In this document: in pieces, positions 35,940-45,049 of the stretch | Numbering within the stretch: position 1 is the stretch's first letter | How the letters are laid out: each line of letters opens with the position of its first letter | Source: an uncultured Verrucomicrobiota bacterium | Lineage (GTDB): Bacteria > Verrucomicrobiota > Verrucomicrobiia > Verrucomicrobiales > Verrucomicrobiaceae | NCBI GenBank assembly: GCA_903838675.1 | Contig: CAILZI010000234.1 | Span: 1 to 64,000, forward strand | Direction of reading: 5' to 3' | DNA length: 64,000 nt | Translations under genes and position numbers: made by a program | The notes under the pieces: generated by a model | What the model was told of the DNA's origin: nothing | Database searches by the model: none | Seen by the model: the letters and a program-made list of their open reading frames with translations, nothing else

Positions 35940-36635
35940 ATGAGTCGAATCCACGACATCCCTGAAAACGACCGCCCGCGTGAGCGTCTGCTCCGCCTTG
36001 GCCCGCAGGCTCTCTCAGATGCAGAACTCCTCGCCCTCTTCATCAACACTGGCACCAAGGGTGAAAATGCCCTGCAGATCGGCCAGCGCATTCTGCGAGA
36101 TTACAAATCCCTGCGTGATCTCTCCCGCCTGGAGCCTGCCGTCCTGAGGAAAATCAAAGCCCTTGGCCCCGCGAAGACCGCTCTGCTCGCTGCCGCTTTC
36201 GAGCTTGGCCGCCGCTCCGCGCAGGAGCCCTCGCACGCCGAGGTCATCCTCGACCGTCCACAGCGCATCTACGAATACATTGGTTCCGAGATGCAGGCCC
36301 TTGGCATTGAATCTGTACGCATCATTCTGCTTAACACCAAGCTCGCTGTCATGCGCAGTGAAGAGGCTTTCAAAGGCAGCCTAAACGAATGCGTCGCTCA
36401 TCCGCGCGATCTGCTGCGAAAGGTGCTTATCCATAACGCCTACGCCTTCATTCTTGTTCACAATCATCCATCAGGCGATCCCACCCCGAGCGAGGCCGAC
36501 CGGCGCATTACTCGGCGTCTCCGTGAAGCCTCCGAAGCCACCGGGTTGTTTCTCCAGGATCACCTCATCATCGGTACTCCTGCTGAATCACGCCCGCTGC
36601 CTTACTTCAGTTTCAAGGAGCATGGGATGCTGTAG
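35940..36635 (+). CDS. radC: RadC-family (JAB1/MPN) protein
   Basis: A 231-aa protein. An N-terminal helix-hairpin-helix-like region (DIPENDRPRERLLRLG and GPAKTALLAAA) is followed by the JAB/MPN metalloprotease-like domain, with the signature HNHPSGDPTPSEAD (about 176-189) that binds zinc. RadC was named for a DNA-repair phenotype that later work questioned, so its true function is unsettled. It starts 38 bp after the polyprenyl synthase and ends 10 bp before the convergent dehydrogenase stop. Confidence 0.92.
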   Translation: MSRIHDIPENDRPRERLLRLGPQALSDAELLALFINTGTKGENALQIGQRILRDYKSLRDLSRLEPAVLRKIKALGPAKTALLAAAFELGRRSAQEPSHAEVILDRPQRIYEYIGSEMQALGIESVRIILLNTKLAVMRSEEAFKGSLNECVAHPRDLLRKVLIHNAYAFILVHNHPSGDPTPSEADRRITRRLREASEATGLFLQDHLIIGTPAESRPLPYFSFKEHGML

Positions 36636-36645
36636 CATTGGCTTA

Positions 36646-37608
36646 TCACCATTTGTTCGCCTGAATCACGTCCTTGTCACCCTTGAGGTAATTCACGAGG
36701 TTCAGCGTAGCGCGCATGGCCTGGCGGGGGACGCTTTCGTAGGTGCGAGAGCCGATGTGGGGCGTGATGAGGGCCTTGGGGTGCTTGAGCAGCGGGTGAT
36801 CGGCAGGCGGGGGCTCGACATCAAGCACGTCGGTGCCATAGCCGCCGACTTTGCCAGCATCCAGCGCAGCGATCATGTCGGCCATGTGGACGAGCTCGGC
36901 ACGGGAGGTGTTCACGATGAGCAGTTCGGGCTTCGCCAGCTTCAAACGTTCGGCGTTGATGAGGTTGCGGGTGCTTTCGCTGAGGTTCGCGTGCAGGCTC
37001 AGCACATCCAGGTGAGGGAGCATGGTTTCGATCTGCTCGTGCTGGGTGACGCCAAATTCATCGGCAAAGGCCTTGGGCCAGTACTGGGGCAGATCCATGG
37101 CGTGGATCTTCATGCCGAAGGCTGCGGCACGTTTTGCCACCTCCTGGCCGATGCGGCCGAGGCCGACGATGCCGATGGTCTTGTTCCAGATTTCATGGCC
37201 GGTGACGCGCTTCCACTGGCCGTTGCGCACGGAGTTGGCAGAATCGACAAGATTGCGTACCAGCGCCAGCAGCAGGCAGAAGGTGTGCTCGGCCACGGTC
37301 GTGTGATTTACGCCGGGGGTGAAAAGCACCGGCAGCTTTTTCTCCGTGCAGGCAGCCACGTCGATTTTGTCCAAACCAATGCCGTATTTCGAGATCACGC
37401 GCAGGCGGGGCAGGGATTTGTCCAAAACGGCACGGGTAATTTCATCGTCGCCACAGAGAAAGGCGTCAAATTCACCCGCCAGCTCCAGCATGCGGAGTTC
37501 CGGCAGGGGGCCGCGTTCACGATGTACGTCGTAGCCTTGCGCAGCGAGCAGTTCGTGGTGGTCGCCGGGGGTGTCCTGATAGCTGGTGGTGGTGAGAAGG
37601 ATGCGCAT
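36646..37608 (-). CDS. D-isomer-specific 2-hydroxyacid dehydrogenase (phosphoglycerate-dehydrogenase-like)
   Basis: A 320-aa enzyme. The NAD-binding motif GLGRIGQEVAKRAAAFG (about 150) and the catalytic triad context are visible: Arg in VNTSRAELVH, Glu in DVLDVEPPPADHPL and His in ITPHIGS. It lacks the C-terminal ACT or ASB domains of SerA, so it is a short-form member that may act on D-3-phosphoglycerate or another 2-hydroxy acid. It overlaps nothing and faces the small basic gene divergently. Confidence 0.87.
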   Translation of the reverse strand: MRILLTTTSYQDTPGDHHELLAAQGYDVHRERGPLPELRMLELAGEFDAFLCGDDEITRAVLDKSLPRLRVISKYGIGLDKIDVAACTEKKLPVLFTPGVNHTTVAEHTFCLLLALVRNLVDSANSVRNGQWKRVTGHEIWNKTIGIVGLGRIGQEVAKRAAAFGMKIHAMDLPQYWPKAFADEFGVTQHEQIETMLPHLDVLSLHANLSESTRNLINAERLKLAKPELLIVNTSRAELVHMADMIAALDAGKVGGYGTDVLDVEPPPADHPLLKHPKALITPHIGSRTYESVPRQAMRATLNLVNYLKGDKDVIQANKW

Positions 37609-37657
37609 GGCTCGAATTCAGATTGCAGATGACGGTTTGCGGAATGAGAGGGTGATC

Positions 37658-37918
37658 ATGGGACAAGACGAAATCGAGCGCAACATGGGCTTGCAGCCTC
37701 TGGACGGGATCATGACCGAGCATGAACTGGGAAATCACGCCCTGGTGGCCGCCAGTACGGAGCCCATGACCCACAAAGCCGTCCAGCGCGCCCGCAAAGG
37801 CCGCCGCCTGACCAAGCACATGAAACAGCGCATGGCGGACGCGCTGAACCTCCTCCTCAAGCAGAAGGGCGTGGAGATCGAGCGCCCATGGGTGGTGAAG
37901 GATTTGTTCACGTACTGA
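37658..37918 (+). CDS. Small basic protein of unknown function
   Basis: An 86-aa protein from the ATG at 37658, which has GAGAGG upstream as a plausible ribosome binding site. The frame is open 5' to 37586, but that stretch would overlap the divergent dehydrogenase start. The C-terminal 45 residues are rich in Lys and Arg (RARKGRRLTKHMKQRM). No domain is recognised. The helical, basic character suggests nucleic-acid or protein binding; that is only a suggestion. Confidence 0.6.
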   Translation: MGQDEIERNMGLQPLDGIMTEHELGNHALVAASTEPMTHKAVQRARKGRRLTKHMKQRMADALNLLLKQKGVEIERPWVVKDLFTY

Positions 37919-37993
37919 AGTGGCAAAACGGATAGGCACAGGTGCATCGCCTGGCTTGCCGTGGTGATTTCATCACGCTAGCTTCCGACCACC

Positions 37994-38410
37994 ATGTCTG
38001 ATGCCATTTCCAACCGCCGTTTCGTCACTGCTGCCGAAAAAATCGACTATCAGTCTCCCTGGACGCTCGAGGAGTGGATCTGCCGCAGCGACATTGTGAA
38101 CAACGAGCACCTCATGATGGTGCGGGCCAATATGGAGCCTGGGCGCAGCCATCCCTTCCACTCCCACCCCACCCGGGAGGAAATGATCTACATCATTGCA
38201 GGCAAGGCCGAGCAGTGGGTCGGCCAGCAGAAGAAAATCCTCGGTCCCGGTGATACGGCCTTCATTCCCATGGGCGAAATCCATGGTACTTGGAACGTAG
38301 GCGACGAAATTCTCGTCTTTCTGGCGATCCTATCTCCGGCCAAGGCAGATGAGCCCGGCCTCGTGGATCACAGCGAAGAAGAACCCTGGAAGTCCCTTCG
38401 GGTGGCCTAG
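37994..38410 (+). CDS. Cupin-domain protein
   Basis: A 138-aa single-cupin protein. The metal-binding motif 1 reads PFHSHPTREEMIYIIAG, with His and Glu ligands, and motif 2 is GDTAFIPMGEIHGTWN. The fold is a small beta barrel; members range from dioxygenases and epimerases to sugar-binding or storage proteins, so no reaction is assigned. It follows the small basic gene by 75 bp and precedes scpB on the same strand. Confidence 0.87.
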   Translation: MSDAISNRRFVTAAEKIDYQSPWTLEEWICRSDIVNNEHLMMVRANMEPGRSHPFHSHPTREEMIYIIAGKAEQWVGQQKKILGPGDTAFIPMGEIHGTWNVGDEILVFLAILSPAKADEPGLVDHSEEEPWKSLRVA

Positions 38411-38492
38411 GGAGCTGCACAGAGAGGGGCGCGAAGTGCGTTCCACGGCTTGACTCTCCCTTCAGGCTCGCTTGAGATTGTCTGTCCGCGCC

Positions 38493-39197
38493 ATGGAACT
38501 GATCTCGATCGTCGAAGCTCTTCTTTTTGCCACCCAGGAGCCCCTGGGTGTGCCGCAGATGTGTGCCGCCGTCAAAGAGACGGCCAAGGACATCTGTGAT
38601 GCTGCAAGCGATTCACTGACCGAAGGCAGCCAGATCCAGATTCCGGATTGGGTCGCCCCTTTGGCTGCCACGACCGAGGAGCAGGTGCGTGCAAGTTTGG
38701 ATGAACTGATCGCCCGCTACGCAGCTGAGAAGCATGCCTTCACCCTCGTCGAGCGTGCGAACGGCTGGCGCATCGCCGCCCGTGGCGAGTATGCTGAGTG
38801 GTGCCGTGCTCTTTATCCCGGCAAGAAGGTGCAGCGCCTCAGCCAGCCCGCGTTGGAGACGCTCGCCATCGTGGCCTACCGCCAGCCCATCACGAAAGCC
38901 GGCATCGAGGCGGTGCGTGGGGTTTCGGTGGATGCCATGGTGCAGCAGCTCATTGATCGCGGATTGATGAAAATCGAAGGCCGCGCCGACCTGCCTGGCC
39001 GCCCGCTGCTTTACGGTACCACAGAAGCCTTCCTCGACCATTTCGGCGTACGCAGCCTCGATGACATGCCCAACGCTTCCGAACTCCGCCGTGTGAAGCT
39101 GCCGACCGCAGAGGAAGGTGCGCCTGCTGCCGAGCAACCGCAGGAGCATCAGCTCTCCCTCGCTCCTGTCACGCCTGCTGCGGCAGACGAGTCTTAA
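38493..39197 (+). CDS. scpB: Segregation and condensation protein B
   Basis: A 234-aa protein from the ATG at 38493. It has the two winged-helix domains of ScpB: an N-terminal part with MELISIVEALLFATQEPLGV and a second with QPALETLAIVAYRQPITKAGIEAVRGV, then RPLLYGTTEAFLDHFG. It binds ScpA and the SMC ATPase to condense and segregate the chromosome. An insert of about 25 residues after residue 40 and a C-terminal Pro/Glu-rich tail lengthen it beyond typical versions. Upstream in-frame codons exist (from 38472) but are less favourable. It precedes pheA by 20 bp. Confidence 0.92.
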   Translation: MELISIVEALLFATQEPLGVPQMCAAVKETAKDICDAASDSLTEGSQIQIPDWVAPLAATTEEQVRASLDELIARYAAEKHAFTLVERANGWRIAARGEYAEWCRALYPGKKVQRLSQPALETLAIVAYRQPITKAGIEAVRGVSVDAMVQQLIDRGLMKIEGRADLPGRPLLYGTTEAFLDHFGVRSLDDMPNASELRRVKLPTAEEGAPAAEQPQEHQLSLAPVTPAAADES

Positions 39198-39217
39198 CCT
39201 TTTTTCTCCTGCGGCCC

Positions 39218-40297
39218 ATGTCCCTCGAAGAAGTCCGCAACAAGATCGACAGCATCGATCAGCAACTGCTGCGTTTGCTCAACGAACGAGCCGAACTTGT
39301 ACACGCCGTTGGCGAGATCAAACGCAAGGACGACCTCGACATCTATGTGCCGGGTCGTGAAGACAAGCTGCTGCGCAAGCTGGCGGAGATCAACCGCGCC
39401 CAAAACGGCCGCCTCACCGAGCGGGCCATCCGTGCGATCTATCGTGAGATCATGAGCGCCGCGCTGGCCTTGGAAGACAGCCTCAAAATCGCCTACCTCG
39501 GCCCTACGGGCTCATGGACGCATCAGGCGGCGGTGAACAAATTTGGCCATTGCGTTGAATACCTCGCCGAAGCCAGCACGGAAGGCGTGTTTGGTCGTGT
39601 CGCCGCGCAGACTGCTGATTATGGCGTGTTACCCATCGAGCACTCCACCGAAGGCGCGGTGCATCACACGCTCGATCACCTGGCCGACAGCACGCTGCAG
39701 ATCTACGCCGAAATTCTGTGGAAGGCCGATGCCGCCGTCATGGCGCAGGGGCCGAACAGCACCATCACCGAGATTCATGGCCGGGCGCAGATGCTCGCGC
39801 ATTGCCGTCCCTGGCTCATCCAAAGCTTTCCTGGAGCCCAGCTGATGGAGTCTGCCAGTTCCAGCGCTGCGGCCACCCTCGCCGCTCAGAATCCCGCCGT
39901 GGCTGCGCTAGGCACGCCCTTGAGTGCGGAATTGCATGATCTGCGCGTCATCGCCACCTCGCCACGAGAATACGCCACCCAAACTCGCTTCATCATCCTC
40001 GGTCGGCGTTCCGGGCCTCCTTCAGGGAATGACAACACCATGCTCATGATCCATTCCAAGGATCGCGTTGGAGCGCTTATGGAAGTCCTGCAGGTCTTCG
40101 CCTCAGGCAACGTCAACGTCAGACAGATCGAAAACCGCCCCACTTCCTGCGGCGCCCAGGCCCGCTTCTTCCTCGAAATCAGCGGTCATCATTCCGATAC
40201 CGCTCTGCAGCAGGCCATCGCTGCGCTCGAAGGCATAGCATCTCAGGTGAAGATCCTCGGCAGCTATCCGGCTCCGGGCTGGGTGGAAGAGCGGTGA
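39218..40297 (+). CDS. pheA: Bifunctional chorismate mutase/prephenate dehydratase
   Basis: A 359-aa protein of phenylalanine biosynthesis. An N-terminal AroQ-type chorismate mutase (about 1-85, with RNKIDSIDQQLLRLLNERAE) is followed by the prephenate dehydratase domain (about 90-265, with YLGPTGSWTHQAA and the active-site Thr in STEGAVHHTLD) and a C-terminal ACT domain (about 275-355, with DRVGALMEVLQVFASGNVNV) that senses phenylalanine. The enzyme converts chorismate to phenylpyruvate. The length matches fused proteins of this type. Confidence 0.96.
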   Translation: MSLEEVRNKIDSIDQQLLRLLNERAELVHAVGEIKRKDDLDIYVPGREDKLLRKLAEINRAQNGRLTERAIRAIYREIMSAALALEDSLKIAYLGPTGSWTHQAAVNKFGHCVEYLAEASTEGVFGRVAAQTADYGVLPIEHSTEGAVHHTLDHLADSTLQIYAEILWKADAAVMAQGPNSTITEIHGRAQMLAHCRPWLIQSFPGAQLMESASSSAAATLAAQNPAVAALGTPLSAELHDLRVIATSPREYATQTRFIILGRRSGPPSGNDNTMLMIHSKDRVGALMEVLQVFASGNVNVRQIENRPTSCGAQARFFLEISGHHSDTALQQAIAALEGIASQVKILGSYPAPGWVEER

Positions 40298-40398
40298 AAT
40301 TTTACTCAACTGGTGGCTTTCTGAATTTCATCGGTTTTCATTGCACGAGGGCATTCATCCAGTTGCCTGCATCCCAGTCCTGACTTCCTTCGTCTGTG

Positions 40399-41013
40399 AT
40401 GCGCTTGATATCGGTCCTTCTCCTTTTCACGCTGTCGCTGGGAGCGGAAAACTCGGCGAAGCCTTCGACTGATTCCGCACCGGAGGCCGCCTTCTGGACG
40501 TTTGCGGACTATGAACACTTCACTCCGACAACATTTCGTCTGCAACCGTCTGTGCTGCGGGTGATGGAACGGGCGAAGTTGGATGCAGGCTTGCTGAGTG
40601 CGGCGATCTTCTTTGCCACCAACGCGGCGAGGGAGAAGCACAAGCTGCCGATGTTTCAGACTTCCCGCGCGCTGACGGCTTGCGCCTATGAGCACTCACG
40701 GGAAATGGCCTTGGAGAATTTCTTTTCTCACGAGAACCCGCATGATCCGGCGAAACGCACGCCGTGGCAGCGCATGGAGGCCTGGGGCATGAAGAGCGGC
40801 GAGCGGGCTGAAAACATTGCCATGCGCACCTCGAACGGTCTGACCTACCTGGCCTTCGCGGATGAGATCGTTAAGCTGTGGATGAATTCTCCCAGCCACA
40901 GGGCGACCATCCTGAACCGTAATCTCCTCTTTTTAGGCTGCGGCGTGCATGCCTGCACCTGTCAGAAATTTCACTTTTACGCGACACAGAATTTTGCCTC
41001 GGTAGTCCCATGA
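40399..41013 (+). CDS. Exported CAP-superfamily (SCP/PR-1-like) protein
   Basis: A 204-aa protein from the ATG at 40399 (a GTG one codon upstream is possible). A signal peptide (about 1-16) precedes a CAP domain (about 65-200) with the characteristic His/Glu cavity patterns FSHENPHDPAKR and GERAENIA, then NSPSHRATILNRNLLFLGCG. Bacterial CAP proteins are secreted and have been linked to cell-wall or lipid binding, but their chemistry is unclear. It is convergent with the FGE-like gene. Confidence 0.85.
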   Translation: MRLISVLLLFTLSLGAENSAKPSTDSAPEAAFWTFADYEHFTPTTFRLQPSVLRVMERAKLDAGLLSAAIFFATNAAREKHKLPMFQTSRALTACAYEHSREMALENFFSHENPHDPAKRTPWQRMEAWGMKSGERAENIAMRTSNGLTYLAFADEIVKLWMNSPSHRATILNRNLLFLGCGVHACTCQKFHFYATQNFASVVP

Positions 41014-41072
41014 AGATCGTCGAGGCAGGAGAAGCGCTAAATCCAGCGGTTTTAATTGTGGCAACGGGTGCC

Positions 41073-42272
41073 TCAAAGTCCGCGAACGACCCGAAAGCCG
41101 ACATACGTTGCAGTCAGTTCTCCTGCCAGGCTGAAACGACTCGCGCAACGGGCGTCAGCGGCCGTGTGTCGCCAGCTGCCCCCCCTGATGACGCAGTATT
41201 TGCCCTTGTCTGGACCATGGGGATTGTTCAGCAGTGGCACTGGAGTTCCGTAGCTTGGGTCGTAGAAATCCCAGCACCATTCGGCCACGTTGCCAGCCAA
41301 GTCATAAAGGCCGAAGCCATTGGGATGGAAACTGCCAACGACGGCGGTGTAGGGAGTGCTGCTCATCAGGGCTGCCGCTGTTCCTTCATGCTGACTTTTG
41401 TCATATTCGATGATGGTTGAGCCATGGTAGTTGGCCTTTTCATGTGTGATCTCATTGCCCCATGGAAAACGTTTGTCTTCGAGCCCCCCGCGGGCGGCAA
41501 ACTCCCATTCAGCCTCCGTGGGCAGGCGATAACCATCGGCCTCCCATTTGACATGGTGGTTGCCGATGTCCACCATGCCATTGCGAGCGACATTCTGCTT
41601 GGTGACCTCGGTGTAATAACAAGGTGTGCGGCCTTCCTTTTCGCTGAGTGCGTTGCACCATTTCACAGCATCTCCCCAGGAGATGCCATAAACAGGGTGG
41701 TCTTGCGCCTTGCCACTGCCAGAAGGGAGATCTGGATAGCCGTGGTCTCGGCCCCAAAGCATGACACTGTCCCAGAGACCCAAAGTTACTTCATGTTTGG
41801 CCATCATGAACGGTGCCAGATTGACCTGATGAGGCCGTGCATCTTTCGATTCATCAAAGGTATCCCCCATTGTATAACCTCCACCTTCGAGAGCAACAAA
41901 CTCCGATTCGTGTCTTGTTGCAGGCAAAGACGGGGGCTCAACACTTGGCAAGTCCGCCAGATCTGTATGATCTGGCAGAGATACTGGGGGCCGGTAATTT
42001 AGGCCGACTAGGTAACCGCAAACGGCGACCAAAAGGAAGCCTGCTGCAACGAACCATTTTTGAAAGGGCTGAAAGCGCCGATTGAGCTGCGAGGGGCGGC
42101 AGTAGAACGGCCTCTCATTGCCCCAAGTAACTTCAGACGATGATACTACTTCGGATGCTTGTTCCCTGGCTACTTCCAGACTCGTCGGAGAAGGAGTTCC
42201 TCTCAGCCGGCGCACAGCATCGCCCGACTTTTGAGGCGGGGGAGAAAAGGCGGCGTCGTCTCGAAAGAACAT
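41073..42272 (-). CDS. Membrane-anchored SUMF1/FGE-sulfatase-domain protein, probably non-catalytic
   Basis: A 399-aa protein with a cytoplasmic Pro/Ser-rich N-terminus (about 1-70), one membrane helix (about 73-91) and an FGE-like domain (about 122-398) with MAKHEVTLGLWDSVM, YRLPTEAEWEFAARGG and NVAEWCWDFYDP. In working formylglycine-generating enzymes a C-x4-C pair follows the GGSW motif. Here GGSWRHTAADARCASRF has only one Cys, so it cannot be assumed to mature sulfatases. Such proteins are often lectin- or protein-binding modules, or accessory domains of signalling systems. It faces the convergent CAP gene. Confidence 0.85.
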   Translation of the reverse strand: MFFRDDAAFSPPPQKSGDAVRRLRGTPSPTSLEVAREQASEVVSSSEVTWGNERPFYCRPSQLNRRFQPFQKWFVAAGFLLVAVCGYLVGLNYRPPVSLPDHTDLADLPSVEPPSLPATRHESEFVALEGGGYTMGDTFDESKDARPHQVNLAPFMMAKHEVTLGLWDSVMLWGRDHGYPDLPSGSGKAQDHPVYGISWGDAVKWCNALSEKEGRTPCYYTEVTKQNVARNGMVDIGNHHVKWEADGYRLPTEAEWEFAARGGLEDKRFPWGNEITHEKANYHGSTIIEYDKSQHEGTAAALMSSTPYTAVVGSFHPNGFGLYDLAGNVAEWCWDFYDPSYGTPVPLLNNPHGPDKGKYCVIRGGSWRHTAADARCASRFSLAGELTATYVGFRVVRGL

Positions 42273-42598
42273 GGCGGCTGAAGGGACAGATTTAAAAAAA
42301 CGTCACTCAGCAGCATTCAGTGCATGCAAAAATGAAGAATTCAGTCGTGCTCTCCTTATTTTTCCAATTCCGCCCATGGAAAAAAGGTAATAAGTCAAGG
42401 ATGTCGGAATAGCCATTGGAGAAGCTCTGGGATTAGACATCGAGAATGTTTAATCTGAGCAGAGTCCACGCCAATAGAGTGGCAGAAGACGAGACTGGTT
42501 GGTGCCAGTCTCGCACTTCAGGTGAGATGGGTTGGACCATCGTCACTTTAGAAAGCGGTAATGGGACCAGCTAAGCACGCCAACTTCCATGTCGGAAA
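42273..42598. other. Intergenic stretch between two minus-strand genes
   Basis: No coding potential is seen. It must hold the promoter of the FGE-like gene on its left side. A perfect 9-bp inverted repeat (42490-42498 with 42505-42513, 6-nt loop) lies about 85 bp after the dxs stop. It lacks a T tract on either side, so it is a weak terminator candidate at best. Confidence 0.5.
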
Positions 42599-44491
42599 TC
42601 AGGCATGGCCTAAAGCACCGAGCACCTTAGCGACTGTGTTTTCGACGCTGAGGCCGTGTTTTTTGCGGAGGACGGAGGGGGTGCCGTGCTCAACGAACTG
42701 GTCGGGCCAGCCGATGCGCACGACAGGGGTTTGAATTCCTGCGTCGCTGAGCTGTTCGATAACACCCGCGCCAAAGCCGTTGCGGAGGACATGGTCTTCG
42801 AGGGTGCATATGACCTTCACCTTTCGGGCGAAGGACGCGATGCAGTCCATATCGAGTGGTTTGATCCAGCGTGGATTGATGAGGGCGACGGAGAGGCCTT
42901 TGGCTTCGAGTTCTTTCTTGGCGGCTTCGGCGATCGGGAACATGTCGCCGAGACCAATGAGGGCGACATCGTTGCCATCAGCAATGACTTCGGCCTTGCC
43001 GATTTCGAGGCGGACGGGCTTGTCCTTGGGCATAATGCCGGGTCCATTGCCTCGTGGGTAGCGGATGGCGATGGGCCCGCTTTCATAACAAGCCATGGTC
43101 CAAAGCATGTCCACGAACTCGTCTTCATTGCGTGGCTGCATGTGAACGATGCCGGGGATGCCACGGAGGTAGGCAATGTCAAAGAGACCATGGTGCGTGG
43201 GGCCGTCGTCACCGCTGAGGCCGCCACGGTCCATGCAAAGGCGCACTGGGAGGTTCTGGATGGCCATGTCGTGCACGATCATGTCGAACGCACGCTGCAT
43301 GAAGGTGGAGTAGATGGTGAGGAAGGGCTTCAGGCCACGCGTGGCGAGACCGCAGGCGAAAAGCGCAGCATGCTCTTCGGCGATGCCCACGTCGAAATAG
43401 CGCTCAGGGATTTCCTTTTTGAAGACGCTCAGACCGGTGCCGCCGGGCATGGCACCGGTGATGGCGACGATTTTTTTGTCGGCTTTGGCGAAGTCGGTGA
43501 CGCTGCGGGCGAAGACCTGAGAGTAGGTGGGCTTGTCGCTGGTGGGGGTTTCACCTGTTTCGCTGTTGTATTTCCCGAGGCCGTGAAATTTGCCAGGATC
43601 GTTGAGGGCTGGGGTGTAGCCGCGGCCTTTTTCGGTGATGATGTGAAGGATTACCGGCTCCTCCTGAGTCTTGAGGAACTCAAAGGTCTGGATGAGCAGG
43701 GGAATGTTGTGCCCGTCGATGGGGCCGTAGTAGCGGATGCCGAATTCGTCGAAGAGAGAGCTGCGATTGGATGGCGTCTGACTCTGCGGCAGCAGGATGT
43801 TTTTGGCGTGGTCTTCGACCTTCTTGGCGATGCGGCGAACGTCTTCACCGAGCATGAACTCAAGCAACTTGCCGGCTTTTTGATGAAGGTTGGCGTAGGC
43901 GGGATGCGTGGCGATGGAATTGAAGTACTTCGCGATGGCACCGACATTGCGGTCAATGGACCACTCGTTGTCGTTGAGTACAACGATGAGGCGCTTGGTG
44001 TGCGCGGCGACGTTGTTCATCGCTTCAAATACGGGGCCGCAGGTGAACGCAGCGTCTCCAGCCACGCAGATGACGTTCTCGTCACCACCAGAAAGATCTC
44101 GGCCAGTGGCCATACCCAGGGCAGCGGAGAGGGCGGTGCCGGCGTGGCCTGCACCATAAGAGTCGTGTTCGCTTTCGGTGCGAAGGAGGAAGCCATTCAG
44201 GCCATCATGCTGGCGGATGGTGTGAATGCGGTCCCAGCGGCCGGTGAGCATCTTGTGGACGTAACCTTGATGAGCGACGTCGAATACAAAGCGGTCCTTG
44301 GGGGTGTCGAAAACCCGATGCAGGGCAATGCTAAGCTCCACTACGCCGAGATTCGGGCCGAGGTGGCCGCCGGTCTGGCTGAGGGTCTCGATGAGGGTCT
44401 GGCGGATTTTCTCCGCAAGTTCGGGCAGTTTCTCCAGCGGCAGGGCTTTGAGGTCGGCGGGGGAGTTGATGTCAGGCAGTAGGGTATCCAC
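42599..44491 (-). CDS. dxs: 1-deoxy-D-xylulose-5-phosphate synthase
   Basis: A 630-aa thiamine-diphosphate enzyme that makes DXP from pyruvate and glyceraldehyde 3-phosphate, the first step of the MEP pathway. Recognisable parts: GGHLGPNLGVVELSIALHRV, FDVAHQGYVHKMLTGR, the ThDP-binding GDAAFTCGPVFEAMNN followed by LNDNEWSI, and the C-terminal transketolase domain with YPRGNGPG. The start is a GTG at 44489-44491, four bases after the xseB stop. No ATG lies between that stop and the conserved N-terminal region, and an extension upstream would overlap xseB. Coupled translation with xseB is likely. Confidence 0.95.
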   Translation of the reverse strand: MDTLLPDINSPADLKALPLEKLPELAEKIRQTLIETLSQTGGHLGPNLGVVELSIALHRVFDTPKDRFVFDVAHQGYVHKMLTGRWDRIHTIRQHDGLNGFLLRTESEHDSYGAGHAGTALSAALGMATGRDLSGGDENVICVAGDAAFTCGPVFEAMNNVAAHTKRLIVVLNDNEWSIDRNVGAIAKYFNSIATHPAYANLHQKAGKLLEFMLGEDVRRIAKKVEDHAKNILLPQSQTPSNRSSLFDEFGIRYYGPIDGHNIPLLIQTFEFLKTQEEPVILHIITEKGRGYTPALNDPGKFHGLGKYNSETGETPTSDKPTYSQVFARSVTDFAKADKKIVAITGAMPGGTGLSVFKKEIPERYFDVGIAEEHAALFACGLATRGLKPFLTIYSTFMQRAFDMIVHDMAIQNLPVRLCMDRGGLSGDDGPTHHGLFDIAYLRGIPGIVHMQPRNEDEFVDMLWTMACYESGPIAIRYPRGNGPGIMPKDKPVRLEIGKAEVIADGNDVALIGLGDMFPIAEAAKKELEAKGLSVALINPRWIKPLDMDCIASFARKVKVICTLEDHVLRNGFGAGVIEQLSDAGIQTPVVRIGWPDQFVEHGTPSVLRKKHGLSVENTVAKVLGALGHA

Positions 44492-44495
44492 AGGT

Positions 44496-44843
44496 CTAAA
44501 AAAGTCGAATTTCTCCGCCTTCAGGCTCGGCTGTTTTACGGCGGCGGGCAGGAGCGCGGTTTTTTTCGGTGTCTTCGGCGCTCTCGTCGTTATCAGCGGC
44601 ACCGTCAAATGAAGTGAGCGAGGCTTTGCCACCTTCCAGGTCGGCACTGATTACATCCACGCGGCGGCGGGCTCCGTCGATGCGCTGGCGGCAGAGCTTA
44701 AGCAGTCGCACCCCGTCTTCGTAGCTCGAAATCATTTCCTCTAGGGAGAGCTCGCCGTCCTCCATACCAGCCACGATCTCATCCAGACGCTGCATGGCGT
44801 CTTCAAAGGAAGGCTCGTCGTTTTTGGGGATGGGTTTGCTCAT
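44496..44843 (-). CDS. xseB: Exodeoxyribonuclease VII small subunit
   Basis: A 115-aa protein from the ATG at 44841-44843. The core FEDAMQRLDEIVAGMEDGELSLEEMISSYEDGVRLLKLC (given here in two parts: FEDAMQRLDEIVAGMED and LEEMISSYEDGVRLL) is the small helical XseB subunit, which pairs with XseA to degrade single-stranded DNA. It exceeds the usual 70-80 residues because of a charged, low-complexity C-terminal tail (about 80-115). xseA is not in the window. The pairing xseB-dxs in one operon is common in many bacteria. Confidence 0.9.
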   Translation of the reverse strand: MSKPIPKNDEPSFEDAMQRLDEIVAGMEDGELSLEEMISSYEDGVRLLKLCRQRIDGARRRVDVISADLEGGKASLTSFDGAADNDESAEDTEKNRAPARRRKTAEPEGGEIRLF

Positions 44844-45049
44844 GGAGACTATCTCGCGCCAAGGCGGCATAGAAGGGCAGCCATTATCCGGGCTTCGCAG
44901 GGAGCCGCAAGCAGGAAAAGCCGCAGGAGAAGAGCAAATACCAGCCAGCATCCATAGCCAAGGCTGCTGAATGATGCCGAAAAGGAAATAGCAGGGCTGC
45001 AGTGCCCCCGAAGCATCCGGCCTGGCAGGAATGGAAATCGTGAAATTAT

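Noticed and set aside
41073-42272. Sulfatase-maturing enzyme for the sulfatase in the window
   Set aside because: The region that should hold the C-x4-C pair has a single Cys; the genes are also 8 kb apart.
42490-42513. Terminator of dxs
   Set aside because: The 9-bp stem is perfect, but no T-rich tract follows on the minus strand and it is 85 bp from the stop; kept only as a weak candidate within the intergenic entry.
42656-44482. A 608-codon open frame on the plus strand opposite dxs
   Set aside because: It has no start context or recognisable domain, and it mirrors the codon use of dxs, whose protein is conserved along its length.
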